From positions 30,743,519-30,807,518 of the forward strand of contig CM049306.1 of NCBI GenBank assembly GCA_026874595.1: a stretch of 64,000 bases of DNA. Direction: 5' to 3'. The notes beneath the pieces are model-generated. The model saw nothing but the letters and a program-made list of their open reading frames with translations. It was not told the origin of the DNA and searched no databases. Made by a program: the position numbers and the translations under genes. The DNA is from Sipunculus nudus (taxonomy: Eukaryota; Annelida; Sipuncula; Golfingiida; Sipunculidae). Positions 1 to 11,590 of the stretch are shown piece after piece. Within the stretch, counting starts at the first letter, position 1; every line of letters starts with the position of its first letter.

Positions 1-1000
1 TGCATCTGTATGCATAATGTGATGTTATCTGACGAAAATAGGGATAAATAATGATGCAGTTTAGAATTGTGAATCAACTTATATATTTAGATATTTATGT
101 TATATAGTAAATGTATAAAATTTATAAACATGATAAACATTGATTTTATTAAAAAAATGAAGATCTAATGCAAACATAGGTGCATTATTTTCATGTCTCA
201 GCAGAATAGGAAATAAAGTAATCAGCTTTGTTTGTCCATCTCTCTGTCAACTTTTGAATATTTAATAATTATGAATGAATAAACTTTTTTTCCTGTAAGT
301 ATTGTTGAATTAAATTTCATGTCCTTTATGTTTATGCAGAGGTGTCATTTCTCCCACAATCGCTTGCTGCCATTGAATAATGCACCTATGCACTGGGACA
401 TTGATTTAATTGCAAATGTATAACGTTGATAAAATGAAAAGTGAGTAAATTAAACAAATTAGGATCTAATATAAACACCTCAGCAGAATGAGACAAAGTG
501 ATCAGCTCTGTCTGTCCATCTCTCTGTTTATTATTAAATATGTAGTAAGTATGAATCAACTTTTTTTTCAACTTTGAAGTACTATTCAATTGACTTTCAT
601 ATGCTGTATGTATATGAATTTAAGCTGTTAAGTCTGAAATTTGAAAGCAACATATATATTCAGCCACACGTGTAATATTGCAAATGTATACAATTTTGAA
701 ACTTGAAAAAAAATTTTATAACAAAAAATGAGGATCTAATGCAAACAATTGTTCATTAATATCCTGCCTCAGTAGAATGGGAGATAAAGTGATCACCTTT
801 ATTTGTCTACTTGTCTGTCTGTCCACTTTTAATTATTCATTAATTGTAAATCAACTATTTTTCCCTGTGAGCACTGTTGAATTAAATTTCATATCCTGTA
901 TGTATATGAAGAGATAGATGTTGTAACTGCCTCCCCCCCCCAACCCCCAATCTAAAAATTAAGTAAATGGAGCATCAACAACATTCATTCCAGCTTTAAC
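1..1000. repeat. Degenerate direct repeats, about 280-bp period
   Basis: Three diverged copies of a block with AGGATCTAATGCAAACA, CTCAGCAGAATGGGA, AAAGTGATCAGCTTTG and TGTCCATCTCTCTGT occur near 160, 460 and 730. A reverse-oriented relative of the same family lies at about 17520-17770. No gene is seen. Confidence 0.6.
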
Positions 1001-1028
1001 TGAAATATTTCATAGGATTGTTCTTTAA

Positions 1029-1030
<2 letters not shown>

Positions 1031-1092
<62 letters not shown>
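1031..1092. repeat. (TA)n microsatellite
   Basis: About 30 uninterrupted TA dinucleotides. Confidence 0.95.
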
Positions 1093-1095
<3 letters not shown>

Positions 1096-1099
1096 GATT

Positions 1100-2410
1100 T
1101 TTTTGTGCAGGAACCGCCTCCATTTTTAATGTTTGCTTAACTATGTAGTATATACATTTAAGTGGTATATTTTGGCAAACTTTTTGATCTACTTTGTAGT
1201 ATAATATATGTAATGACTTCAAGTTCCATTTATATCAAAGGCTCATGCAGAGTATAAAATTATGTACGGTAAAATACTGTAACGAAATATCCACTGGTGG
1301 AATGACAAGAAGGATAAGAAACAAGTGATTAACAAGGCCGATTGGCCTAATGCGAACCTGTGCAATGGGATATGCATCTGGAATAATGCTTCCATGATAA
1401 CATGCTTGACCATTATTGGAAAGGTACTTGATTACTTTTCAAGTACATGTGTGACACATACATGTACAAAGTCAGTATACTAAACATTTTGAACCGGAGT
1501 GAGCACCAATTACATGAACGTCACTCCTGAAATACTGGAAGGGATGTACACAACACAAAAATGATTGTAGGTGGCATCTTCAGGTTTGTATATAAGAAAT
1601 TCATCAAAGATGTAACGACATGCACAATTTCAGGCACATACTTCAAACCACTCTTGTGCTATGTGCACAGATGCATGAAACACAAAAACAACTATAGGTG
1701 ATCCACGAGCCTTGTATATGAAGAAGCTGAGTTATCACATGCCTCCTTAGAAAGAAGCAGGGACATACACTGTGCAAAACTTATTCTAGGTAACGACATC
1801 AGTCCTGTGTATGAGAAAGCCATCAAAGATACATGGGCATGCCAAAATTTCTCATGCCAAACTTTTCTTGGTTTAAACATATTTATTTCTATTGAATTGT
1901 ACAAGTAGCAAAAAAAAAGTGCTAATGAACGTACTTTTCAATAAATCAATAATAAATAATGCAGGAAATCCGAATCCAATACAATAATAAAACAAAGAAA
2001 TAAACACATGACACACAATTATATACATCACAGACAGGACATACCGTAAAACTCGCATATAAGTCGAGCATAAATTTTCAGGGTAATTATCGGGTAAAAT
2101 TTTTTCTATTTTTAAGATATTTAAATAAAGACACAATTTTGACCTGTTGAATTATCTGTTTGATGCGTCAGTTGAATGGGTATATACTACCATTCAGATG
2201 ATAACATTTCCTTTTGCGAATCTCTTCCCAGTCAGCTGAGCGTCATGACCCATGGGTCACTTGTTTTGAATAGATTTCAGGGCTATCGAGTCAGTCACAG
2301 TACAATTATGAAAACTTACATTCCCATATTCTAGGACTCAATCGGAAATGACTTTAAAAAACTTCCTAGGTGGATCAATACGGTTGATTTTAAAAGAGAA
2401 TGACATTACG
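1100..2410. other. No gene recognised
   Basis: AT-rich sequence with only short chance frames. Around 1500-1870 there are faint repeats of a phrase of the type GCACAATTTCAGGCA followed by CAAACCA, resembling the decayed bodies of the CTAG-ended elements found later in the window. Confidence 0.4.
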
Positions 2411-2412
2411 GC

Positions 2413-2854
2413 AGTTTTAGTCGGATTGAAAGTCATGTGCTATTTTTTTTTTTTTAGCCCAGTCGGCCAGTGTTGCCAGGTTAATATTTAATATCCGGGC
2501 CGATGACTCTGGGTCATTACTAATATTAATCAGGCATGTATCATCTGCTAACAAGTGTATATCTGATTTGATGCCGTCCATGATATCATTTAAATATACA
2601 ATGAAAAAAAAATGCCACATATTGAACCTAGAGGAACCCTTGCATTTATTTTTGCCAACGTTGAATCGCCACTTTAAGTACAACTCTTTGGTAGAGCCCA
2701 CTTAAATAACTTTCAATCCAATTCGCAACAGAACTCCCAATACCATTACATTTAAGTTTATAAATCCATCCCCAGTGGCGGATCCAGAAATTCGTGAACA
2801 GAGGGGCGCTAATAAAGTTGGTAAGCGGTTGATTGGTATTAACCATATATATAC

Positions 2855-2919
<65 letters not shown>

Positions 2920-4460
2920 AGCAGTGTAATAACGGAAAGACTTCCTCTCTCATTTGGATGTCATCTTAATCTCATAGTTGTTCAGTAATATCCTCAGCTT
3001 ACGATCTAGAATGTAATAAACTATGGTTAAATAAATAATTTAACTGCTAGGGAATAAAAAAAAAGATATCTGAACCAAAAAAAAAAAGAAGAAAATAATT
3101 ACGAATAACCGGAAAAGGCAAATGAAAGATGTTACACCTCTACGTGCGGGCGCCCCCTCTGGATCCGCCACTGATCCCTTATGTCAGACACGGTCAAAGG
3201 CGCTACTGGCATCGAGAAAAAACATTCTGATATGCTTACCTTCATATAGCCCTCTGTATATTTTATAAGTGACACAAAATAGCTGATTCATAGTTGAATC
3301 ACCTTTTTTTAATCCAAAAATTGTTTGTTGTCAGAATGTTGTTTGATATGAAATAATTATAACATTTGATGTGCATGATCCTCTCAAACACTTTGGATAC
3401 AACAAGGAGACAGGCCTATAGTTTTTGACCACCTGGCGGGCTCCTTTTTTATGATTAGGAACGATATGAGCCAGTTTTCACAGAACAGGGAATGTTTCAC
3501 TAGACATCGAGCGATAAAACAACATAATGAATTACATGTACCTTTCATTGTATAAAATATCTTTATATTAAATTCCCGATATACGATCTGGTCCATTAGC
3601 TTTAGGCTATTTGTATTCAACTGTCTTAAAGTGGACAATTTCTCTGGCGCTATGTGAACAGTCGGGAGAGAAAAATCCGTCGCATTCGCATGAAGCTAAG
3701 AAGAATTGTTTAAATTGTCTGAATATGTACATTGGATTGCAAAGAAGCCATTGAGTAAATCTGCCATCATAAACGTGTCAGTAATCACGTCATCATCTTA
3801 AGTAAAGACGGCTATACCAAAATTATGTAGTTTATCCCCGTATTTTAAAATTAAACCAAATGCCACCAATCACGTGGTTTGCACCTACGAAGTCGAATGT
3901 TCAGATTATCATAATAACTTTGTTTCTTGTAACGGATCAAACGAACAGTGTCATTACGAACTCTTTTATACACTTCAAATTGTTTAGATAATTTAGTCTT
4001 CCTGTATCGATTCCACAATCGATTTACGTATTTGTCTACGCACTTCCGAGTCGAACCACGGTTTATTTTTGGACGAATATTTATCGTTTTTGCTGGTAGA
4101 AAATCAGTAGTAACTGGGGGAAAATAACTCAAAAATGGCCTCGATATCATTTAACTGTTCAAATGGAACATGCCATGGTGCAGCACTGAGTGCATCTGTT
4201 AGGCCGATGAAATCCCCGTTACGAAAATCCGATATGCATGCTAGATGCATGGTTCTTTTGGAAGTTCGGGGTGTGTAGTGTGTCAGCAGTAGTAGGAGTA
4301 CAACTCTGCGTTGTACTCCTACTACTGTCAGCGATAGTACATAAAAGACGGGAGAGGGCATGGTCACAGTAGGCTATTGCTAATGGCGGTAAAACGCCAG
4401 ATAGACAATTTACCAATATAATGTCAAGGACAGACTCACTGTATTCATTACATCTGGTGG
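2413..4460 (-). pseudogene. Decayed non-LTR retrotransposon (endonuclease end and reverse transcriptase)
   Basis: Minus-strand fragments in several frames read in the right order for an AP-endonuclease/RT polyprotein. Around 4300-4440 is an endonuclease C-terminal-like stretch (SGVLPPLAIAYCDHALSRLL). Around 3851-4080 is the linker typical of Jockey/CR1-type elements (NRLWNRYRKTKLSKQFEVYK, then SYYDNLNIRLRR). Near 3400-3480 is a YRPISLL-like remnant. Near 3180-3220 is FLDASSAFDRV. At 2690-2760 is GIGSSVANWIESYLSGLYQR, and near 2530-2560 is the active-site word LLADDTCL. Stops and frameshifts make it inactive. Clade cannot be fixed by eye. Confidence 0.8.
2773..3173. mobile_element. 401-bp inverted-repeat element inserted in the retrotransposon
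   Basis: Ends are a 16-bp inverted repeat CAGTGGCGGATCCAGA (left) and its complement ending at 3173, flanked by a 5-bp direct repeat ATCCC (2768-2772 and 3174-3178). Reverse transcriptase coding sequence resumes on each side (HKG before, IYKLK after), which shows it is an insertion. The interior has a (TA)n tract (about 2846-2917) and no gene. It is a MITE-like non-autonomous DNA transposon; the CAGTGGCGGATCC terminus recalls hAT-like families, but the 5-bp duplication is not the usual 8 bp. Confidence 0.8.
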
Positions 4461-4639
4461 TCTCTTTCGATATATATAAGCTGAAAAGGCCCGTCCACTC
4501 AGCTGACCAAGCTCAGCTGAGAAGGCAGTTGCCCCTGCAGTCAATGGTGCCAGGTGTAGCTAATGCACGTAATGGTGCCAGGTGTACAGAAAGAGGCTAA
4601 AATTACTAGGTTTTTGCCAAAAGAAAAACAAAACAAAAA

Positions 4640-5510
4640 AAATCCAGGTAAATGCAGGTGGCGCCACACAAACCTCAATCTCAAATAGGAGTCATGTGAC
4701 CAACATTTGCATAAAACTTGGTGATGCTAGCTCGTCATTTCTGAGGGCATGTTACTATGCTTACTTGACCAAATGACTAAGTTCAAATTCCTGTAACTCG
4801 GCCAAAATTCATCGAACCCAAACCATTCGAACAAACTTGAGAGAGCTCATCCATGGGATAATTTCTATGACATATTGAACAATTTGGCCATATGATTTTC
4901 GAGAAGATTTTCAAAGGTATTCTAGCTTTTTAACCCGTAAAATGTAAGTCAATGCAGGTGGCGCCACCAAAAGCTCAATCCCACATTTGTGACTGGTTTC
5001 TGCATGATAAATTTTTGGGATGCAAACTCCTGCTGTTCCTGAGAAATTATGGGTTAATGTACTAGTATTGATGACCGATGATCCCCATATAAAACAGGTC
5101 GATGCAGGTAGCGCCACCAATGCCTCAATTTCAAATATGACTCATATGACCAACATTTTCATAAAATTTGGTGATGACAGCTCCAGCCGTTTCTGAGATG
5201 CAATATTAGTATGTGTTTTGGCCAAATGACTTCGTTCAGTTGCCTGTGACTCGGCCAATAACACCAAACAGAACCCATTCGAACAAACCTGTGAGACATT
5301 GTTTCTGGAATTATTTCTGTAAAATACTGAATTTGGCAGGACAGTTTCTGAGATTTTCATAAACTTTTTTTTTAGCTTTTTCTCAACAAGTATAGGTCAA
5401 TGCAGAGAGCAAAAAATAAGCTCGATCATAAAATTTTTAGATGACATTTTTTTGCATAAAAAATTGCGATGCTAGCTCTCGCCATTATTGAGAGAGTATT
5501 GATTAACGTA
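4640..5510. repeat. Tandem repeat with GGTGGCGCCACC core
   Basis: Diverged direct copies at about 4640 and 5100 (period near 460 bp) share TGCAGGTGGCGCCAC, CTCAATCTCAAAT and GTGACCAACATTT; a third partial copy starts near 4945 with a perfect 12-bp palindrome at 4957-4968. Non-coding. Confidence 0.6.
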
Positions 5511-5929
5511 CGGACGCTGGACGCCGCCACACTATCGCATAAGCTCACAGGTTCGCTAATGAAATCATATTCCCATGTACGACATACATCAGTTTCATAA
5601 ATTAAAAAACACAAACCAACAATAAATGTAAGATATATAACCGTTTTAATGGTCTTTATATTATAATAATTATAACAGACAATATATTTTCATGTCCTTA
5701 CTCTGTATTAATGAAGAGTTAATGTTAAATAAGGACACAAACACAAAACATAACCAATATTTCCCTCTCCAGTGATACCATAGTTAAAATATTATTTTAA
5801 AGTTAATGCACTGTGTAATATATGGCCTTAATATGGCAGATTAAATCTTTGACCTAAAGAATACCCTCTACAAGAACGTTTAAACTTGAAATGCATATAA
5901 AGAGAAAGGCACCTATTAAGATTTCTGAA

Positions 5930-6195
5930 AATACTTGCTGCAGGAATTCCAGGTGTAGTCATGTGATCATAGCTAAGGCGCTAGTCACAATTCTGAAATT
6001 ATTTACTACAGGACTGCACCTGGTGAGTCACCTCAAGATGAAGTTCATCTCAAGATCTTAGGCTTAAAAAAGAATTTTTTAAATATTTGCTGCAGGACTG
6101 CACCTGGGTAGTCATGTGATCATGCCCAAGGCTCTTAATCAAAATTCTGAAATTATTTACTGCAGGACTGCACCTGTGGAATGATCACATCCAAG
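5930..6195. repeat. Short tandem repeat, about 85-bp units
   Basis: Three to four diverged copies of TTACTGCAGGACTGCACCTG followed by GTGATCA and CCAAGGCTCT. Confidence 0.6.
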
Positions 6196-6199
6196 GCTC

Positions 6200-8340
6200 T
6201 AGAGCTGATCTAAACAGTTATATAACAAACAATATGTAAATAATATAGCTGACAAAACTAAACCAATCCAGAAGTGCAAATCAATATCATCTACGGATCC
6301 ATTTTGGTCCATACAATGGACATTTTCAAATCAAATAATGACTGTACCTTAAGATAACTACAATAACTTGAGCAAATATATAGTATAGTATTATTATGAC
6401 ATTTCATCATGAATCTGCAATATTATAAACCACCAATCGGTGACTCGATGTAAACTTTTACCTCATTATTATCATAGACTGAGAACCTGAAAATTTCTGA
6501 TAACTGATGGAACATGAATGAAGATTTGGTGAAGTCCATTCCAGCATATTGACCCCTCTGTAATCAGAATCTTTGTGCGCAAAATTTAACTTTAGAGTCT
6601 GGATTAAACTGCTGACCATAATATCTTTAGCTGACAATTAATGAATTTGATCCTTTTCTGTGATATCAATAGGTCAAGTTTTATGGAAAAAAAAAATTAG
6701 TAGCCATTTGTACGAAATAAGGTTAATATTTGAGAATATCCTTGAGATATTCTTTGAGTTAGTGCCAGTTTATGTACATTTGTTCTTGAATGGGATTACT
6801 GTCATCGCAACTTACTCATTCACTTTTGCAGACAAATGTTAACACCTACTGTTTTCATTAACCTGAGCTACTGTTTCCTTGTAAATATAAGGTATAAATT
6901 TACGGCATTTCATTATTTTTCTAATGAACGAATGCTGCACAAAATTAGTGGTAACAACATGATGGAATGGACTGCTTGCCAGCATATGAAAGGATTACCT
7001 CTCTTAACCGTCACCTCTATATTACAGACACCTCCCAATTACATTAAAAGTTTCTTATCCTCTATAATGAAGGCACAACTCTATAACAGAAAAATGTCAG
7101 CTCTTGGTAGTGTCTGAAATTGACAGGTCAAACTGTATATATATATAAAACACTAGTATTTCTAAATTTATTTTGATCCCTTGCATTTTACCCTATATAC
7201 AAATAAACTAACATACCATATTCTGAGTACATAGCTTGCATGACAAGTGGAAATTCATCACTTCTGTGTTAAATACATTGTACATGAAATTTAACACACC
7301 ATCATGTAATATATCAGAGTGAACCAAACATATTTATTATCTAAAACATAACATTAGTGTCATCCAATTAGTTGTATAATTATTAATTAATTTGAATTCA
7401 AAGCAGTGCTAGAGGTTGATAATTTTGAGGTTGAAAGTCAGATCAATAGTGAGAAAAGGGATTCCATGACACAGAGGCCGATGCCTCATAAGTAAGTATT
7501 TAATGAAGAATTGAGAAAGAAAGTTTGTTGTAAATCAGGAATCCTTAACACTCACAGCATACTTAGGAACAGTAATTCTTCATTAAACAGTTCTTCATAT
7601 CAACAATTTATTTAAGCAAATTATTACTCTTTGTATAAAAATTTGTCCATCCTACAGTGTGTAAAGCAATATTAACACGTCCTCTCTGAAAACTAGATAA
7701 GTTTTGGGTTTTAAACTGATCTGAAGGATCAACAGCCCAGAGGCTTAATGTCAACAAATATACCTATATCCTGTATGATTACTGCAAAACTCCATCCTTC
7801 ACCAAAACCTGCAGGTCGTCATCATATATTTACAAAGATACCATAAAAAGCTTAATACTTGTGTTTTATATCCTCCCGAGATGATGGTGATGCCATTTTC
7901 GGCACGTTAGCACCATAGAGCCATGGTTTATGGACATTCACGATCAGGAATGCAAAGATCCTGCAGCAAAAGCCTTCCGACTGCTAATGATAATGGAAAT
8001 ATGTTTAAAACTGGTGAACTAGCAGATGTCTCTATATCTGCAGATTGCATTAGTGGACTTCAAGGGACCAAAGTGATTGGACTCTATCTGGCTATTGCTT
8101 AATACCGGAAGATTAAAATTGTGAACACTCTGTAATTAACAAAAGTGCAGTTATCTATTACTGCAGACTTTATATACAAAGTTTTTATGCTAATGCATAT
8201 AATTTTATGAAATTAAAGTAAACGCAGCTCCAGTTTATTTAAATTTGTTCTCAAAGCTTGAGATCCTCTTTATCTGTAGACAGATGATTCAGTGTTTCAT
8301 AATAATCTGAACATGACAAAATTTGATAACAGGCAGACAG
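6200..8340. other. No gene recognised
   Basis: AT-rich non-coding sequence downstream of CREBRF. No conserved frame, RNA gene or clear repeat is seen; scattered short open frames look random. Confidence 0.5.
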
Positions 8341-8354
8341 GAAGTTGATCTATA

Positions 8355-9130
8355 TTAAAATGAAGTTGCTTAGTCACTGCAAACCTGATCTATATTTAAC
8401 TGGGTCACTTGGGTTACTGCAAGCCTGATCTATATTTAATTGGTTCACTTGGGTCACTGGAAGCCTGATCTATATTTAAATGAAGATGCTTAGCCAATGC
8501 AAGCCTGATCTAGATTTAAACTGGGTCATTTAGTTACAACAAACCCTGATCTATATTAAAATGAGACCACTTAGTCAATGTACGCCTGTTCTATATTTAA
8601 ATCAGGCCATTTAGTCTCGCAAGCCTGATCTATATTTAAATCAGGCCACTTAGTTACTGCAAGCCTGATCTATATTTAAATGAATTTGGCTTGAACTGAT
8701 CAATGTTTAAATCAGGCCATTTAGTCAATGCAAGCCTGATCTATATTTAAATTGGGCCTGATCTATACTAAAATCAGGCCACTTAGTCACTGCAAGCCTA
8801 ATCAATATTTAAATCAAGCCATCTAGTCATTGCAAGCCTGATCAATATTTAAATCAGGCCACTTAGTCACCACAAGCCTGATCTATATTCAAATCAGGCC
8901 ACCTTGTCATAGTAAGCCTGATCAATATTTAAATCAGGCCACTTGGTTACTGCAAGCCTGATCCATATTTACACAAAGCTGCTTAGTCAATGCAAGCCTG
9001 ATCTTTATTTAAATCAGGGGACTTCATCACAGCAAGTGTGATCAGTATTTAAATAAGCCATTTTTGTCACAGCAAGCCTGATCAATATTTAAATCAAGCC
9101 ACTTTGTTATTGTAAGCCTGCTCTATATAT
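8355..9130. repeat. 40-bp minisatellite with internal palindrome
   Basis: About 20 copies of a roughly 40-bp unit built from AAGCCTGATCTATATTTAAA plus TCAGGCCACTTAGTCACTGC. Each full unit contains GCCTGAT and, after an AT-rich spacer, its complement ATCAGGC. Units diverge by a few bases and some are truncated. Confidence 0.9.
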
Positions 9131-10360
9131 AAAGTGACCTTATATCTGACGCATTTATTTAAGTGTGGTTAATATCGAATCAAGCCTGATCAAAGACAAG
9201 TGACCAGAAGATGAGTGACCTCATCAGTGGTAAAATTGACCTAATTTTTGTCACCTAAGTGACGTGTGTGATATAAAGCTGGTGACCCTGTCCTTAAGTG
9301 ATCTGAAGAAGGTCACCCTAATACTGAATTCATTTAGATACCAGGTTCTGTGCTGTATTCGATCAAAAGCATTTCATGCCAATGAAACATCTGATCTACA
9401 GAGATCTAACTTTGCAAGATTTTATGTTAAATTTGATGACTGCTACATTATGATTGTCACAGCTTTATAAAATTTGAGGTTTTGACATTGTAACACCATA
9501 ATTGCAGCCAGATTTACTGCACATACCCATGATTATAAACATCACAGGTCTTAAACTTTCCCTTTGAGACATGAACAATAATAATAATAATTGAGAGGGT
9601 TAGTTTTTCCACAGATCACAGCCTTCATCCACCTTCTTTGCATTGATAGTGTGCATGCCACTATAAACAGCTATATACAAGAAAATTACCAATATACATA
9701 TCACTACTATAATAATTGCACTATGGGTACAATGTTAAATGCAATACTGAACACCAATTAACATATCTCTATATGCAACACCAGATATATGCACCAGTAA
9801 CAATAAAAGATACAATAATAATTGGTAAGTCATTGTTGTGCCTAAGTGCTGGGTTAACATATACTATGTACAATTTCAATGAAGGAACAACCCAATGTCT
9901 GGGTATGCAGTCTGTTTGTCAGTCTCTGATGTTAAATACAAAAATATATTTCTTAAGACTTTCTACTCTTGACAAGGTGATTTTTAAGACATTTAAAAAC
10001 TAGGGGCCACTGGCCAACAATAAACAAAGAAAGAAAAACATCAACAAAGGCTTTGGAAGTAAAGCCCCACAGCAGTGTTCTGCACAGCGTGCACTAGGTG
10101 CCATAGTGGTTTTAATACCCAAAAGCCTGAGAGACAAAAGCTTGTAAAGTAAACTGGCCAACGTGCAAGGTTGACCACAATGAAAATGTCAATTGGCTGA
10201 ATAAGGTTATTCAGAGATTTGACATCACATCTTGGAATCAAGCATTATGGTGTGACAGTGGCTGCATAAGTTAAGGTGGTTAACATGGTGCAGGTTCTGC
10301 ATACCCTGATGGTGCTACAGTTGCTGGAGTGTATGTTCAATGTAAGTTGCTGGAATAATT
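9130..10360. other. No gene recognised
   Basis: AT-rich sequence between two minisatellites. Open frames (for example 9264-9470 and 9716-10003 on the plus strand) have no recognisable motif and I do not call them genes. Confidence 0.4.
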
Positions 10361-10369
10361 AAAAAGTGT

Positions 10370-10875
10370 GTATTCATGAATATGGAACAAACCACAGTCA
10401 TTTGCATGGAAAACAGCTGTATTCATCTGTATGGCGATCATCTGCAGTCATTTTGTCTAGTTGTGATCCGCAGTACTACAAAACGGCCATTATCTGTTAT
10501 CCTTTTTTATGGCCATGACATGTCAATGATCCGAAGTAAGTTTGTACAGAAATGATCAAAAATGTTTTGTGCAGCCATGATACGCTGTCATTCTACATAG
10601 CAATGATGAACTACAGTCGATGATCCGAAGTTATTTTATACAGCCTTGAACCATAGAAATTTTGAATGGCCCAGATCCATAGTCTTTTTTTGTGCGGCCA
10701 TGAAGTGTAGTCAATGATCTGCACACATTTTCTACAACCATGATCTGAAGTCATTTGTACAGCCATGATCCAAAGTCATTTTGTACAGCTATGATCCAAC
10801 ATCGTTTTGTGCAGCTATGATCTGTAGCTGATCAATTTGTACCGCCATGCTCTGTAGTAATTTTGTACAACCATG
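10370..10875. repeat. Minisatellite, about 30-40-bp units
   Basis: Repeated phrases CAGCCATGATC, (C/G)(A/T)GTAGTCATTTTGTA and close variants, at least ten diverged copies. It lies just downstream of the CREBRF 3' end. Confidence 0.75.
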
Positions 10876-11486
10876 GCGTTGTGTATAGTGGCTCCTGTGG
10901 TGTGATCCCTGAATGCTATCTTCCCTGCCGCAATGATCAGTTTTACGTTAACGTGAACACACATGACCTGTATAAAGTCTGCACCTTCTTGCAATACCTG
11001 TACATCCATATGCTGGCTCCCTGAGAACGCGCGTACAGCCAAACCCTCGTATTACAGATCAACAGTGACACGTAACATAGTGGAACGCCCCCTCACCTCA
11101 AGAGCACGTTTCAGACCTGCTGACGAACAACTTGTGAGGATTAAGGCTCAGAACCATCACAGTCAAGTGATTCACCATTTTGATTATGTTCAGGATCACA
11201 CGCACTGAAGACTCGTGATCTGGACCACATGCGTGTATTATGCTTGCATGTGGAGATCTGTGTCGATGTGATATGTGTAAGGGGAACTACTCCGATGGTG
11301 CTTTGACACAACTGGCAACTACTGTGATGGTTAATACAATACATTTCAGTAAAGTTGACATATGTATATATATACATATATATATATATACGCAAAGGAT
11401 CATCGTTTTGTTTTATTTTTTTTTACAGTATCCCAAGGTCATGTTGTCTCTTCATGGGAATACAATTTTGCCAAACACCATTTTGC

Positions 11487-11590
11487 TCAGATGATGCTCA
11501 ACTTGCCAAGCCCTCCGGTGGCATCTCCCTTGGCAACCTGTTCAATTACTGTGTTGACGTACTCTGTTGTCTTGTGGGCAACCTTGTTAT
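11487..11590 (-). CDS. crebrf: CREBRF terminal coding exon (residues 572-605 and stop)
   Basis: Acceptor CTCAACAG at 11591-11592; TGA stop at 11489-11487. It encodes [20 protein letters not shown] and then LGKLSII, matching the human tail TSEFVNQVLEKTAEGNPTGGL. The closest minus-strand AATAAA is at about 11417-11412, some 70 nt past the stop, so the 3' UTR could be very short, but longer UTRs cannot be excluded. Confidence 0.92.

Noticed and set aside
10815-11395. Overlapping frames on both strands downstream of CREBRF
   Set aside because: No recognisable domain and both strands are equally open; this may be 3' UTR or plain intergenic sequence.
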